Assembly: GCA_035504735.1 (NCBI GenBank)
Contig: DATJRJ010000274.1
Coordinates: forward strand, 1 to 15,323
Reading direction: 5' to 3'
DNA: 15,323 bases
DNA from: JAJPIG01 sp035504735
Lineage (GTDB): Bacteria; Desulfobacterota; Binatia; Binatales; Binataceae
Positions 1 to 6,120 of this stretch are shown here, one piece after another (position 1 is the stretch's first letter; the number at the start of each line of letters is the position of its first letter). Made by a program: the position numbers and the translations under genes. The notes under the pieces are model-generated. The model ran no database searches. It worked only from the letters and a program-made list of their open reading frames with translations, and was not told where the DNA came from.

Positions 1-470
1 CCGATTACTTACCGGGTCTGGGCGGCGCCATCGAGAATGTTAAGGGTACCGTGACGCTCAACAACGTGACGATCGCGGATAATCAGGCCACCGACGGTGG
101 CGCGATCCGCACGACGAATGGCAAGAGCTTCACCAGCGGTAATTCGATTATCGCCGACAACAGTAGCGATGACTGCGAAGGCACTTTGGACTCGAAAGGC
201 TACAATCTGATCCTCGACACATCGGGATGCACTATCAAAGGCAGTACCTCGACCGACGTCATCGGCGAGGACCCGATACTTCAGCCGCTGGCCTTGAATG
301 CGCCCGGCACGACGGAAACCCAGGCGTTAACCGCTGGTTCCCCGGCCCTTAAGGCCGCCAATCCAGCGAAACCCAACGGCATCGACGGCCATTGTCTCCC
401 GACCGATCAACGCGGGGTGACACGTCCCAAAGGCGCGTGCGATATCGGTGCTTTTCAATTGAGTAATTAG
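1..470 (+). CDS. Parallel beta-helix / choice-of-anchor Q-type surface protein, 3' end only
   Basis: This is the C-terminal part of a gene that begins before the window. The reading frame has codons starting at base 3 and stops with TAG at 468-470. The visible 155 or so residues contain repeated short strands of the form GGAI..-G-TVTLNNVTIADN and GGAIRTTNG, typical of right-handed parallel beta-helix proteins. The C-terminus has a cysteine, then TDQRGVTRP and C-DIGAF, which is the hallmark ending of choice-of-anchor Q proteins. Such proteins are usually exported and sit on or outside the cell surface; the specific ligand or function cannot be told from this fragment. A GTG at 51 lies inside the domain and is not the true start. 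The next gene on the right is convergent. Confidence 0.75.
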   Translation, partial: DYLPGLGGAIENVKGTVTLNNVTIADNQATDGGAIRTTNGKSFTSGNSIIADNSSDDCEGTLDSKGYNLILDTSGCTIKGSTSTDVIGEDPILQPLALNAPGTTETQALTAGSPALKAANPAKPNGIDGHCLPTDQRGVTRPKGACDIGAFQLSN

Positions 471-476
471 GGCGAA

Positions 477-618
477 GGTCGCGGAGAGCGTCGTCTCCGA
501 CCTGGTCGAGACGATGGTTCCCGAATGCGTCGGCAGCACCGGCCTCGGGCAGGCGGCCGGGTTGCTGTTGCTCTCGCCGGCCCCGATAGGTCCGGCGAGA
601 GCAGGCTTCATCCTATGA
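477..618 (+). pseudogene. Decayed fragment of an HsaA-like / acyl-CoA dehydrogenase-fold gene
   Basis: Bases 477-546 align without gaps to 2799-2868 of the intact flavin monooxygenase gene in this window, with 59 of 70 bases identical by my hand count. The frame is kept: 15 of 24 residues agree, including VAE, LVET, VPE and the final GL. The match begins and ends abruptly; beyond 546 the frame runs on to a TGA at 616-618 with no recognisable similarity. There is no start codon with a ribosome binding site, and only about 24 codons of a roughly 390-codon gene remain. I read it as the relic of a paralogue. The alternative is a short segmental duplication from the intact gene. The fragment itself is unlikely to make a functional protein. 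Confidence 0.6.
568..604. terminator. Hairpin between convergent genes, probable bidirectional terminator
   Basis: The arms GCTCTCGCCGG (570-580) and CCGGCGAGAGC (592-602) are perfect complements around an 11-nt loop. They extend outward by a T-A pair (569/603) and a T-G pair (568/604). It lies between a plus-strand gene ending at 470 and a minus-strand gene ending at 629, where a shared terminator is expected. Neither side has a clear U-tract, so intrinsic termination is likely but not certain. Confidence 0.5.
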
Positions 619-628
619 ACTAATGCCG

Positions 629-2407
629 CTATGGACTCATCCCGAGCAGTTCGAAGCCACCGAGCAGCGGCGCATCAACCGGGTTGGTCGCCAGATTCAT
701 CGGGTTGGCGGTTCCCACGAACAGCCGCTTGTCAGCGATCATGGTGCGAAATCCGTAATTGAGATAATTGCCGGCGCCGTATTGGGTTTCGGCGAAAGCG
801 CCCTGGTTATTCTTGAAGCGCCAGAGGTCGGCGCCAAAGGTGGCTCCGCTGGCAGCCAGGTATTGTCCGAACAGCGTTTGGATGGTGGCGATTTGGGTCG
901 GGTCGAATATCCCGAGGGCCGACATAAGCGCATCCAGCAAGTCGCTCGAGACATAGCTCCAATCAAACGTCCCGACGAACAACTGATTGTCGTAGGTCGC
1001 CATCGACCATGTATAGACGTTGAATGGATTGCCGAAACCCGCGGGTCCGAACAAGGCCTGTGCGTTCATCTTGTTCTGCTCGGTCTGCCAGCCCTGCATC
1101 GGATTGTAGACCTGCAAGAGCGCATCACCGTACATCAGCCTGATATTCGGTTTGCTGACGCTCGAGCTGCAGCATCGGAAGATCGTGTCTGGGCGAACGG
1201 TTCCGATAACGGTTTCGATCAGATCGGCGGGCGTCGGTATGCGCGGATAAGCGCTGATATTAGCGAGCGCTCCAATCATCGGCACCTGCATCGTGCCCCA
1301 ATAAAGAAAGCCGTTGTACGATCCTAGTGCTCCGCCCAGGATGGTCTGGGCGGTAACCGGGTCCGGCTCGAAATCGTCAACGCGCCAGATTTCCTTCCAA
1401 TGGCTCGCACTCGGTGCTGTGAGTCCGCCAACCGGAATCTGAGGGCTCACCCATAACCCGCTTAGCTGGTGGCTTGGGCTCGACATGCCACCCCAGGTGC
1501 TGGCGAAAATCCGGTTGCGATTAACGAGGATGTAGGCGGCATCGTTATCGACATGGCCGACCTCCACGAATTGGAACGGATGAGCGCCGTCACCGCGCCA
1601 TCTAAGTACACTTCCCGACCCGTCTTGATTCTGCACCCCAACGTAGAGCACGCCCTGATATTGGATGAAAATCCGGATGTCCGCATACTGGCCGAGCGTG
1701 ATCGATCCCAGGTACTTCCCGGTCGAATTTCGGAACGCGAACAAGTTGATTCCTGGGGCCGGCATGCCGAAGGGCGCCAGCACCGGTCCGCCCAGCAGCA
1801 CGATGTCGTTCGAGGCGCCGGCAGCGCGAATCCCCAGGGTCTGCTGAATCAGCGGGTCGTCCGGCGTCACATTGCTGACGGCGTTGGTAGTGCGGTCCAT
1901 CATCAGGATTTCGGGAGGCCGCCAGTCGCCTAACGCTGGTGGCACCGTCGGATGCGTGACCAGGTAGTTACTCTGTGAAAATTCACAGACCAGATTACTG
2001 GACTCGAAGGGCGGCGGTTGAACGCCGGCCTGTACGAAGATGCTGGCGATAACGGTACATAACTGGTTGGCCGATGTGCCGTACCAAAGATTCTGTCCCG
2101 CCTTGGTCATCCCCCAGATATAACCCTGATTCACCTTCGGTATCCCTTGAGCACATGGCATCGTCGCTGGATACAGATTCTCAGGGCTGCCGATACCGAC
2201 GAAGCATTCGTCGGGTTGCGCCTTTTGCAGCAGCTGAACGTACAGCGAGGTTCCCGGCGGCGTTCCAGCCGCAGGCACTCCCACTGCCTGGGAGCTGTCA
2301 GCCGCCATCGCAGCCGCGCTCAGTCCGATCACTAAAGCGAACGCGGCCAGTGCAGTTTTCAACTTGTACTGGCCGGTCGCATCTCTCTCGTGATTGATCC
2401 GAAGCAT
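629..2407 (-). CDS. Secreted protein of unknown function, possible beta-propeller
   Basis: I do not recognise a named family. The start chosen is the ATG at 2407-2405, giving 592 residues. It is preceded by a G-rich ribosome binding site (AGGGGGGAAG on the minus strand), and it places a good signal peptide at the N-terminus: basic residues around 8-17, a hydrophobic core at about 18-33 and an AMA cleavage motif at 33-35. An upstream in-frame ATG at 2554 would bury this signal and has no better site. The mature protein is rich in aromatic and Gly residues. It has recurring strand-like segments such as LYVGVQNQDGSG, FLYWGT, LFVGTFDW and LFVGTANPMN, each followed by Asn/Asp/Gly turns; this spacing suggests blades of a beta-propeller. 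Cysteines are present near the N-terminus and in an RCC cluster. It is flanked by a convergent gene on one side and a divergent gene on the other, so it is probably monocistronic. Its base composition looks less GC-rich than the genes to its right. Confidence 0.7.
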   Translation of the reverse strand: MLRINHERDATGQYKLKTALAAFALVIGLSAAAMAADSSQAVGVPAAGTPPGTSLYVQLLQKAQPDECFVGIGSPENLYPATMPCAQGIPKVNQGYIWGMTKAGQNLWYGTSANQLCTVIASIFVQAGVQPPPFESSNLVCEFSQSNYLVTHPTVPPALGDWRPPEILMMDRTTNAVSNVTPDDPLIQQTLGIRAAGASNDIVLLGGPVLAPFGMPAPGINLFAFRNSTGKYLGSITLGQYADIRIFIQYQGVLYVGVQNQDGSGSVLRWRGDGAHPFQFVEVGHVDNDAAYILVNRNRIFASTWGGMSSPSHQLSGLWVSPQIPVGGLTAPSASHWKEIWRVDDFEPDPVTAQTILGGALGSYNGFLYWGTMQVPMIGALANISAYPRIPTPADLIETVIGTVRPDTIFRCCSSSVSKPNIRLMYGDALLQVYNPMQGWQTEQNKMNAQALFGPAGFGNPFNVYTWSMATYDNQLFVGTFDWSYVSSDLLDALMSALGIFDPTQIATIQTLFGQYLAASGATFGADLWRFKNNQGAFAETQYGAGNYLNYGFRTMIADKRLFVGTANPMNLATNPVDAPLLGGFELLGMSP

Positions 2408-2603
2408 TCTTCCCCCCTGCTCAGGTGTGTGTGACCAAACAGGAAGCGCGATAGCGCAAAAGGCATGCCGCGCTAGAGAAGACATCCGAAACCCCAAAGA
2501 TACATCTGTTTCTTGACCTAGGAGCGTTTCGTGCGGCATTAAACTGCCACTCAAGACAATTGGTGGAGACCAAGATCAGCCAAAACTAATCCATCGCGTC
2601 CCG

Positions 2604-2633
2604 TTTCGAGTTGCACCGTTACCGGGCTAGGAT
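2604..2633 (+). promoter_or_regulatory. Putative promoter of the flavin monooxygenase gene
   Basis: TTTCGA (2604-2609) and TAGGAT (2628-2633) are 18 bp apart. TAGGAT matches four of six positions of the TATAAT consensus. A very similar pair lies before the CoA-transferase gene at 3954-3981, with GCTAGGATG shared exactly. Transcription would begin near 2640 and leave a leader of about 58 nt. The -35 match is poor, so this is tentative. Confidence 0.3.
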
Positions 2634-2659
2634 GCGGCGATAAGTTGACGAGCGTGGAT

Positions 2660-2675
2660 TTGGAGAATCCTCCAA
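2660..2675. promoter_or_regulatory. 16-bp palindrome upstream of the monooxygenase gene
   Basis: TTGGAG (2660-2665) and CTCCAA (2670-2675) are perfect inverted arms around AATC. The element lies just downstream of the proposed start point and 11 nt before the ribosome binding site of the gene starting at 2698. It could be an operator for a dimeric repressor such as those of the TetR or MarR families, or a small leader hairpin. No regulator gene is in the window. The rest of the 2408-2697 divergent intergenic region shows nothing else I can support. Confidence 0.3.
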
Positions 2676-2697
2676 CCTTGAATCGCGAGGTTTCACG

Positions 2698-3873
2698 ATG
2701 ACCAAGGAGCAGGCGGTAAGGCGTGCGCGTGAGCTCGCGAGGTTTGTCGCGCCGCGCGCGATCGAGATCGAGGGGCAGCGGCGGCTCGACGATCAGACGG
2801 TCGCGGAGATCGTCGCCTCCGGCCTGGTCGAGACGCTGGTTCCCGAGCGCTACGGCGGGGCCGGCCTCGATTGGGATACGCTGGTCGAGACCTCAGCCGA
2901 AATCGGCAAAGTCTGCGGCTCGACGGCTTGGTGTTTGTCTTTTTTCGCCGGGCATACCTGGCTGGTGGGACAGTTCGGCGCCAAGGTCCAGGAGCAGGTC
3001 TGGGGGCCCAGCCCGCGCACGCTGTTCGGCACCAGCTTCGCCCCCGGCGGTAAGGCGATGCGGGTCGCCGGCGGCTATCGGCTCAGCGGACGATGGAGCT
3101 GGGCGAGCGGAATCGATCATTGCGAGTGGATCGCGATCTCCGGAATCGTCCCACCCAATTCGCCTTCGGATGCGCCCGCGATGATGATCTTCGCGTTGCC
3201 GCGCCGCGATTACCGGATCGAGGATGTATGGCGTGCGGCCGGGATGCGCGGCACCGGCAGCAACGACGTGCTGATCGACGATGTCTTCGTTTCCGCCGAC
3301 TTCGCAATTCCATTCGCCGACACCCTGAATGGCTCCGCGGTTGGCGCCGAGCTCAATCCCGGACGCTTCTGGCATACGCCGTTCGTCTGCGGTTTTCCGT
3401 TGCTGCTGATCGGTCCAGCGCTCGGTCTCGCGCGCGGCGCCTATGACTTTTTCGTTGACTGGATGAAGGTCAAGGCCCATGCATATACCGGTATGAGCCT
3501 CGCCGAACACATCCCGCTGCAGATCCGGATCGCCGAATCGGCGGCGGAAATCGATGCCGCCGCGCTCGTGATCGAACGTGCGATCGATCGGATGAAAAAG
3601 GTCGCTTCGATCGAGGAGCTTCAGTCGATACCGTTTCGTGCGCTTAACTATCGCGATTACGTGTTGGCGTTGCAGATGCTGGTGCGGGCGGTCGATCGGA
3701 TGTTCGCGGTTTCGGGCGCGCGCTCCCTGTCGAACGCGAACCCGATGCAACGCCATTGGCGCGATATTCATACGGTCGCGTCGCATGTCGGCCTCACCGC
3801 CGACCCGGTATACGAAGCTTTCGGCCGCCTCGAACTCGGCCTGCCGCTGAATCCTCGCAACAGCATGTACTGA
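2698..3873 (+). CDS. HsaA-like flavin-dependent monooxygenase (acyl-CoA dehydrogenase fold)
   Basis: The product is 391 residues, the usual length for two-component aromatic hydroxylases of flavoprotein group D, such as HsaA (steroid secocholane hydroxylase) and related oxygenases. These take reduced flavin from a separate reductase and hydroxylate a phenolic or other ring substrate. In the sequence I see a helical N-terminal domain with the PERYGGAGLDW motif near residue 50, a central beta domain with RWSWASG (132-138) and a GTGSND flavin-contact motif (185-190), and a C-terminal helical domain ending in QRHWRDIHT with H358. S137 and H358 sit where the group D monooxygenases have functional Ser and His residues. 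The pattern fits those enzymes better than true acyl-CoA dehydrogenases. The ATG at 2698 has GAGG seven bases upstream. The next gene is a CoA-transferase in the same direction. No flavin reductase partner is in the window, so the substrate cannot be named. Confidence 0.8.
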   Translation: MTKEQAVRRARELARFVAPRAIEIEGQRRLDDQTVAEIVASGLVETLVPERYGGAGLDWDTLVETSAEIGKVCGSTAWCLSFFAGHTWLVGQFGAKVQEQVWGPSPRTLFGTSFAPGGKAMRVAGGYRLSGRWSWASGIDHCEWIAISGIVPPNSPSDAPAMMIFALPRRDYRIEDVWRAAGMRGTGSNDVLIDDVFVSADFAIPFADTLNGSAVGAELNPGRFWHTPFVCGFPLLLIGPALGLARGAYDFFVDWMKVKAHAYTGMSLAEHIPLQIRIAESAAEIDAAALVIERAIDRMKKVASIEELQSIPFRALNYRDYVLALQMLVRAVDRMFAVSGARSLSNANPMQRHWRDIHTVASHVGLTADPVYEAFGRLELGLPLNPRNSMY

Positions 3874-3884
3874 CCTGCCGCAGA

Positions 3885-3956
3885 CCCGTCCGCTCCTCGG
3901 ATCGGACGGGAACTGCAGTCCGTGGCAAAGCCGACCGGTCCGCAAAACCGTTTTTT
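3885..3956 (+). terminator. Hairpins after the monooxygenase gene, possible terminator or attenuator
   Basis: CCCGTCCG (3885-3892) and CGGACGGG (3903-3910) form a perfect 8-bp stem with a 10-nt loop, 12 nt after the TGA stop of the preceding gene. It has no T-tract of its own. A second, weak 4-bp stem, CGGT (3936-3939) with ACCG (3947-3950), is followed directly by six T residues (3951-3956). Either could end transcription. Together with the promoter-like signal just downstream, they suggest the two genes are separate units. Confidence 0.4.
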
Positions 3957-3981
3957 CGATCGCCGTCAGGGGCGCTAGGAT
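3954..3981 (+). promoter_or_regulatory. Putative promoter of the CoA-transferase gene, possibly leaderless
   Basis: TTTCGA (3954-3959) and TAGGAT (3976-3981) are 16 bp apart and resemble the signal at 2604-2633. The last base of TAGGAT is seven bases before the ATG at 3988. If it is the -10 element, transcription would start at or next to the start codon. The same bases contain AGGA seven to eight nt before the ATG and may instead be the ribosome binding site. Confidence 0.3.
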
Positions 3982-3987
3982 GGCGCG

Positions 3988-5175
3988 ATGGACCAGCGGC
4001 CGCTCGACGGAATCCGCGTGATCGATCTCGGACAGATTTATGCTGCTCCGTACTGCACGATGCAGCTCGCGGCGATGGGTGCCGAGGTGATCAAAATCGA
4101 GCCGCCCGGAATCGGCGAAGGATTGCGTTTCGTCGCCGCCGATCCGGGCAAGACCAACTATGCCTTCCTGATGCTCAACGCGAACAAGAAATCGGTGACG
4201 CTCAATCTCAAAGACCAGCGCGGGCGCGCGCTGCTGATGCGGCTGCTCGAGCGGGCCGACGTCTTCGTCGAAAATTACGCGGGCGGCACGATGGAATCGA
4301 TGGGGCTTGGCTACGAAGATTTGCGCGAGCGATTCCCGCGGCTAATTTACGCGTCGGCAAAAGGCTATAGCCCTGACAGCCGATTTGCGAAGCTGGGCGC
4401 GATGGACACCAGTATTCAGGCGGTGTGCGGACAGATAAGCGCGACCGGCTATCCCGATCGCGACGGGGTGAAGACCCCGGCCACGCTGATCGATATGGGC
4501 ACCGGGAGCCATCTGGCGAGCGCGATTCTAGCCGCGCTCCTGGGGCGCGTACGCAGCGGGCGCGGAATGAAAGTCGAGGTCGCGATGTTCGACGTCGCGG
4601 TGGCCGGAATGACGACGGTGTTTTCGGCGGCGCTGCAGGGCAAAAAGATTCGGCGCACCGCGAATCGTCATCCGGGCGTCTGTCCTTCCAACGTCTATCC
4701 GGCGGCCGACGGGGCGGTGCTGATCTTCTGCCTGTCGGAAAAACATTGGCGCACGCTGGCGACGATAATGGGTCGCAACGAACTGTGCGGCGATCCGCGT
4801 TTCGAAGACCACGCGGCGCGCCTGAGAATCGCCGATGAGGTCGACTCAATCGTTGCGGGCTGGACTCGTGAGCGTACGCGCGAGGAACTGATCGCGGCAC
4901 TGATCGCTAATGGTGTGCCGGCGGCGCCGGTCCGCACCGTCGAGGAGGTGGTGGCGGATCCGGAGTTGCGCCGGCGCGGCGTGCTGAGCGAGAGTCACGA
5001 TGCGGACTATGGTTCGGTATGCGTTCTCGGCCTCCCGTTCCGGCTCGATCAGAATCGATCCGGAAGCGCCGGCAAGCCCGCGCCGATCCTCGCTGCGCAT
5101 ACCGCTGAGGTCCTGGCGGAAATCGGAGTCGATCAAAAAGAACTGGAACGTTTGCGAGGCTTGGGAGTCGTCTAG
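3988..5175 (+). CDS. CaiB/BaiF family (class III) CoA-transferase
   Basis: The 395-residue product has the full length of class III CoA-transferases, which move CoA between carboxylic acids without a free-acid pool, for example formyl-CoA:oxalate or carnitine CoA-transferase. It opens with the family motif PLDGIRVIDLGQ, followed by GAEVIKIEPP (about 31-40) for CoA binding. It continues through LNANKKSVTLNL and ADVFVENYAGG. The catalytic aspartate is D169 in LIDMGTGSHLASAILAAL, the same number as in the well-studied formyl-CoA transferase. The C-terminal half holds GVPAAPVRTVEEVVADPEL, also typical. The nearest in-direction gene is the flavin monooxygenase, which suggests a role in degrading an aromatic, steroid-like or fatty compound as a CoA thioester; that link is inference. 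The substrate pair cannot be read from the sequence. The gene converges on a small membrane-protein gene, with about 25 nt between the stop codons. Confidence 0.88.
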   Translation: MDQRPLDGIRVIDLGQIYAAPYCTMQLAAMGAEVIKIEPPGIGEGLRFVAADPGKTNYAFLMLNANKKSVTLNLKDQRGRALLMRLLERADVFVENYAGGTMESMGLGYEDLRERFPRLIYASAKGYSPDSRFAKLGAMDTSIQAVCGQISATGYPDRDGVKTPATLIDMGTGSHLASAILAALLGRVRSGRGMKVEVAMFDVAVAGMTTVFSAALQGKKIRRTANRHPGVCPSNVYPAADGAVLIFCLSEKHWRTLATIMGRNELCGDPRFEDHAARLRIADEVDSIVAGWTRERTREELIAALIANGVPAAPVRTVEEVVADPELRRRGVLSESHDADYGSVCVLGLPFRLDQNRSGSAGKPAPILAAHTAEVLAEIGVDQKELERLRGLGVV

Positions 5176-5200
5176 CGAGAGCCCGCGCTGATCGCGCGGC

Positions 5201-5440
5201 TCACGAGCCGGCTTGCTTCACCACTCGCCGCCGCGGACGACCCGGCGGAAAAGCGCTGGCTTTGCGTCCGTGCGCTTTGCGGTTAAAGCGATCGAGCAGA
5301 TCGAAAAACACGTTGCGCACGGTTTCCATCAGCCAGAGCACGCCCAGGCCCAGGGCGATCAACAATCCCTGCATCACCTGGCTGAAGAACTGAAGACGCG
5401 TCATTCGATCGGGGGTGAACTCGGTTTCGGGCTCGGCCAT
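5201..5440 (-). CDS. Small single-pass membrane protein of unknown function
   Basis: The start chosen is the ATG at 5440-5438, giving 79 residues. GGAG lies eight bases upstream, inside an earlier in-frame ATG (5458) that lacks such a site. The N-terminus is acidic (MAEPETEFTPD). One hydrophobic segment runs at about residues 22-44. The remainder is strongly basic (RFNRKAHGRK, GRPRRR), so the C-terminus is probably cytoplasmic. I recognise no family. It is divergent from mraZ with 218 bp between the start codons, and converges on the CoA-transferase gene. Its place beside the division cluster is suggestive only. The good ribosome binding site and the charge and membrane pattern support a real gene. 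Confidence 0.6.
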   Translation of the reverse strand: MAEPETEFTPDRMTRLQFFSQVMQGLLIALGLGVLWLMETVRNVFFDLLDRFNRKAHGRKASAFPPGRPRRRVVKQAGS

Positions 5441-5608
5441 TACTGATGCTCCATTCAAGACACCTGAGATTAGAGACCGCCGGGCGGAGGCGCAAGCGAC
5501 CCTTTGCGGCTTGTATGCGATCGTGGTGCGCCTGTGGCTTCGTTTTTGTTTCGCTTTTCTATCGCTCCCCTAAATCGTCCACAAAATGATTCCGTATGCC
5601 TGTTTCGC

Positions 5609-5637
5609 TTGACTGTAGTGGGGGAGAGTGGGATTTT
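5609..5637 (+). promoter_or_regulatory. Promoter of the division and cell wall cluster (Pmra)
   Basis: TTGACT (5609-5614) matches five of six -35 positions. GATTTT (5632-5637), 17 bp away, is a weak -10. The site is 22 nt before the mraZ start codon and overlaps the three MraZ-type boxes. No other good promoter is seen until the gap before mraY, so most of the cluster is probably read from here. Confidence 0.55.
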
Positions 5638-5642
5638 GTGGA
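5618..5642 (+). promoter_or_regulatory. MraZ operator: three GTGG(G/A) boxes at 10-bp spacing
   Basis: GTGGG at 5618-5622, GTGGG at 5628-5632 and GTGGA at 5638-5642 lie on one face of the helix, exactly 10 bp apart. MraZ is known to bind TGGGN repeats of this spacing in front of its own gene and to repress the cluster. The boxes sit between and over the -35 and -10 elements, which fits autorepression by blocking RNA polymerase. The third box departs by one base. Confidence 0.75.
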
Positions 5643-5658
5643 GGACTAAGGTGGAAGA

Positions 5659-6114
5659 GTGGTCTTTAACGGTAGCTTCGACCATGCGATCGACGAGAAG
5701 GGACGGGTCAGTATCCCGGTCCGGTTTCGCGATGCATTGGTCCGCGACCATTGCGATACACTCGTGATTACCAACACTTTCACCAGTGGACAGCCCTGTC
5801 TCCAGCTCTATCCGCCGGACGAATGGCAGCGCCAGGTCGTTGGCCGCGCTCAGCAGAAGCCTCACTTTGACCCCGATACCGAGGACTTTCTTACCTTTAT
5901 CGTTGGCAGCGCTCACGAGGTTCCGCTCGATCGCCAGGGCCGTATCCTCATTCCGCCCAAGTTGCGCGAGTTCGCGAACCTGGAGCGCGAGGTTACATTC
6001 GCTGCGCGCTTAAGCTTCTTTCAGCTCTGGGACAGCCGCATCTTTGGGCAGATCTTCGCAGCCGCCCAGGAGCGTTTCAAGGATCCCAAGTTCAGGGAGA
6101 AGTTGGGCATATAA
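5659..6114 (+). CDS. mraZ: MraZ transcriptional regulator of the division cluster
   Basis: The 151-residue product has the family length and two AbrB-like MraZ half-domains. Each is marked by a D-x-x-G-R signature: DEKGR at 12-16, followed by VSIP, and DRQGR at 91-95, followed by ILIP. MraZ forms a ring-shaped oligomer that binds TGGGN repeats in its own promoter, and such repeats are present 17-41 bp upstream of this start. The start is a GTG at 5659. An in-frame TAA at 5647-5649 leaves no other choice, and AAGGTGG lies four bases before it. The residues after the start (VFNGSFDHAID) align with the usual family N-terminus. rsmH follows after 6 bp. Confidence 0.95.
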   Translation: MVFNGSFDHAIDEKGRVSIPVRFRDALVRDHCDTLVITNTFTSGQPCLQLYPPDEWQRQVVGRAQQKPHFDPDTEDFLTFIVGSAHEVPLDRQGRILIPPKLREFANLEREVTFAARLSFFQLWDSRIFGQIFAAAQERFKDPKFREKLGI

Positions 6115-6120
6115 ACATTG

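Noticed and set aside
327..611. Minus-strand frame of 94 codons across the end of the beta-helix gene
   Set aside because: It overlaps the conserved C-terminus of that gene and the pseudogene fragment, and has no ribosome binding site or family resemblance.
623..1327. Open plus-strand frame of 234 codons
   Set aside because: It is antisense to the secreted-protein gene, has no ribosome binding site or recognisable domain, and its composition (many Arg, His and Gln) is typical of a shadow frame.
2893..3945. Open minus-strand frame of 350 codons
   Set aside because: It is antisense to the well-supported monooxygenase gene and rich in Arg and His with no domain, as expected from GC-rich third-position bias.
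5197..5210. Small inverted repeat CGGCT-CACG-AGCCG between the convergent CoA-transferase and membrane-protein genes
   Set aside because: The 5-bp stem without a T-tract is too weak to call a terminator, and it overlaps the stop codon of the minus-strand gene.
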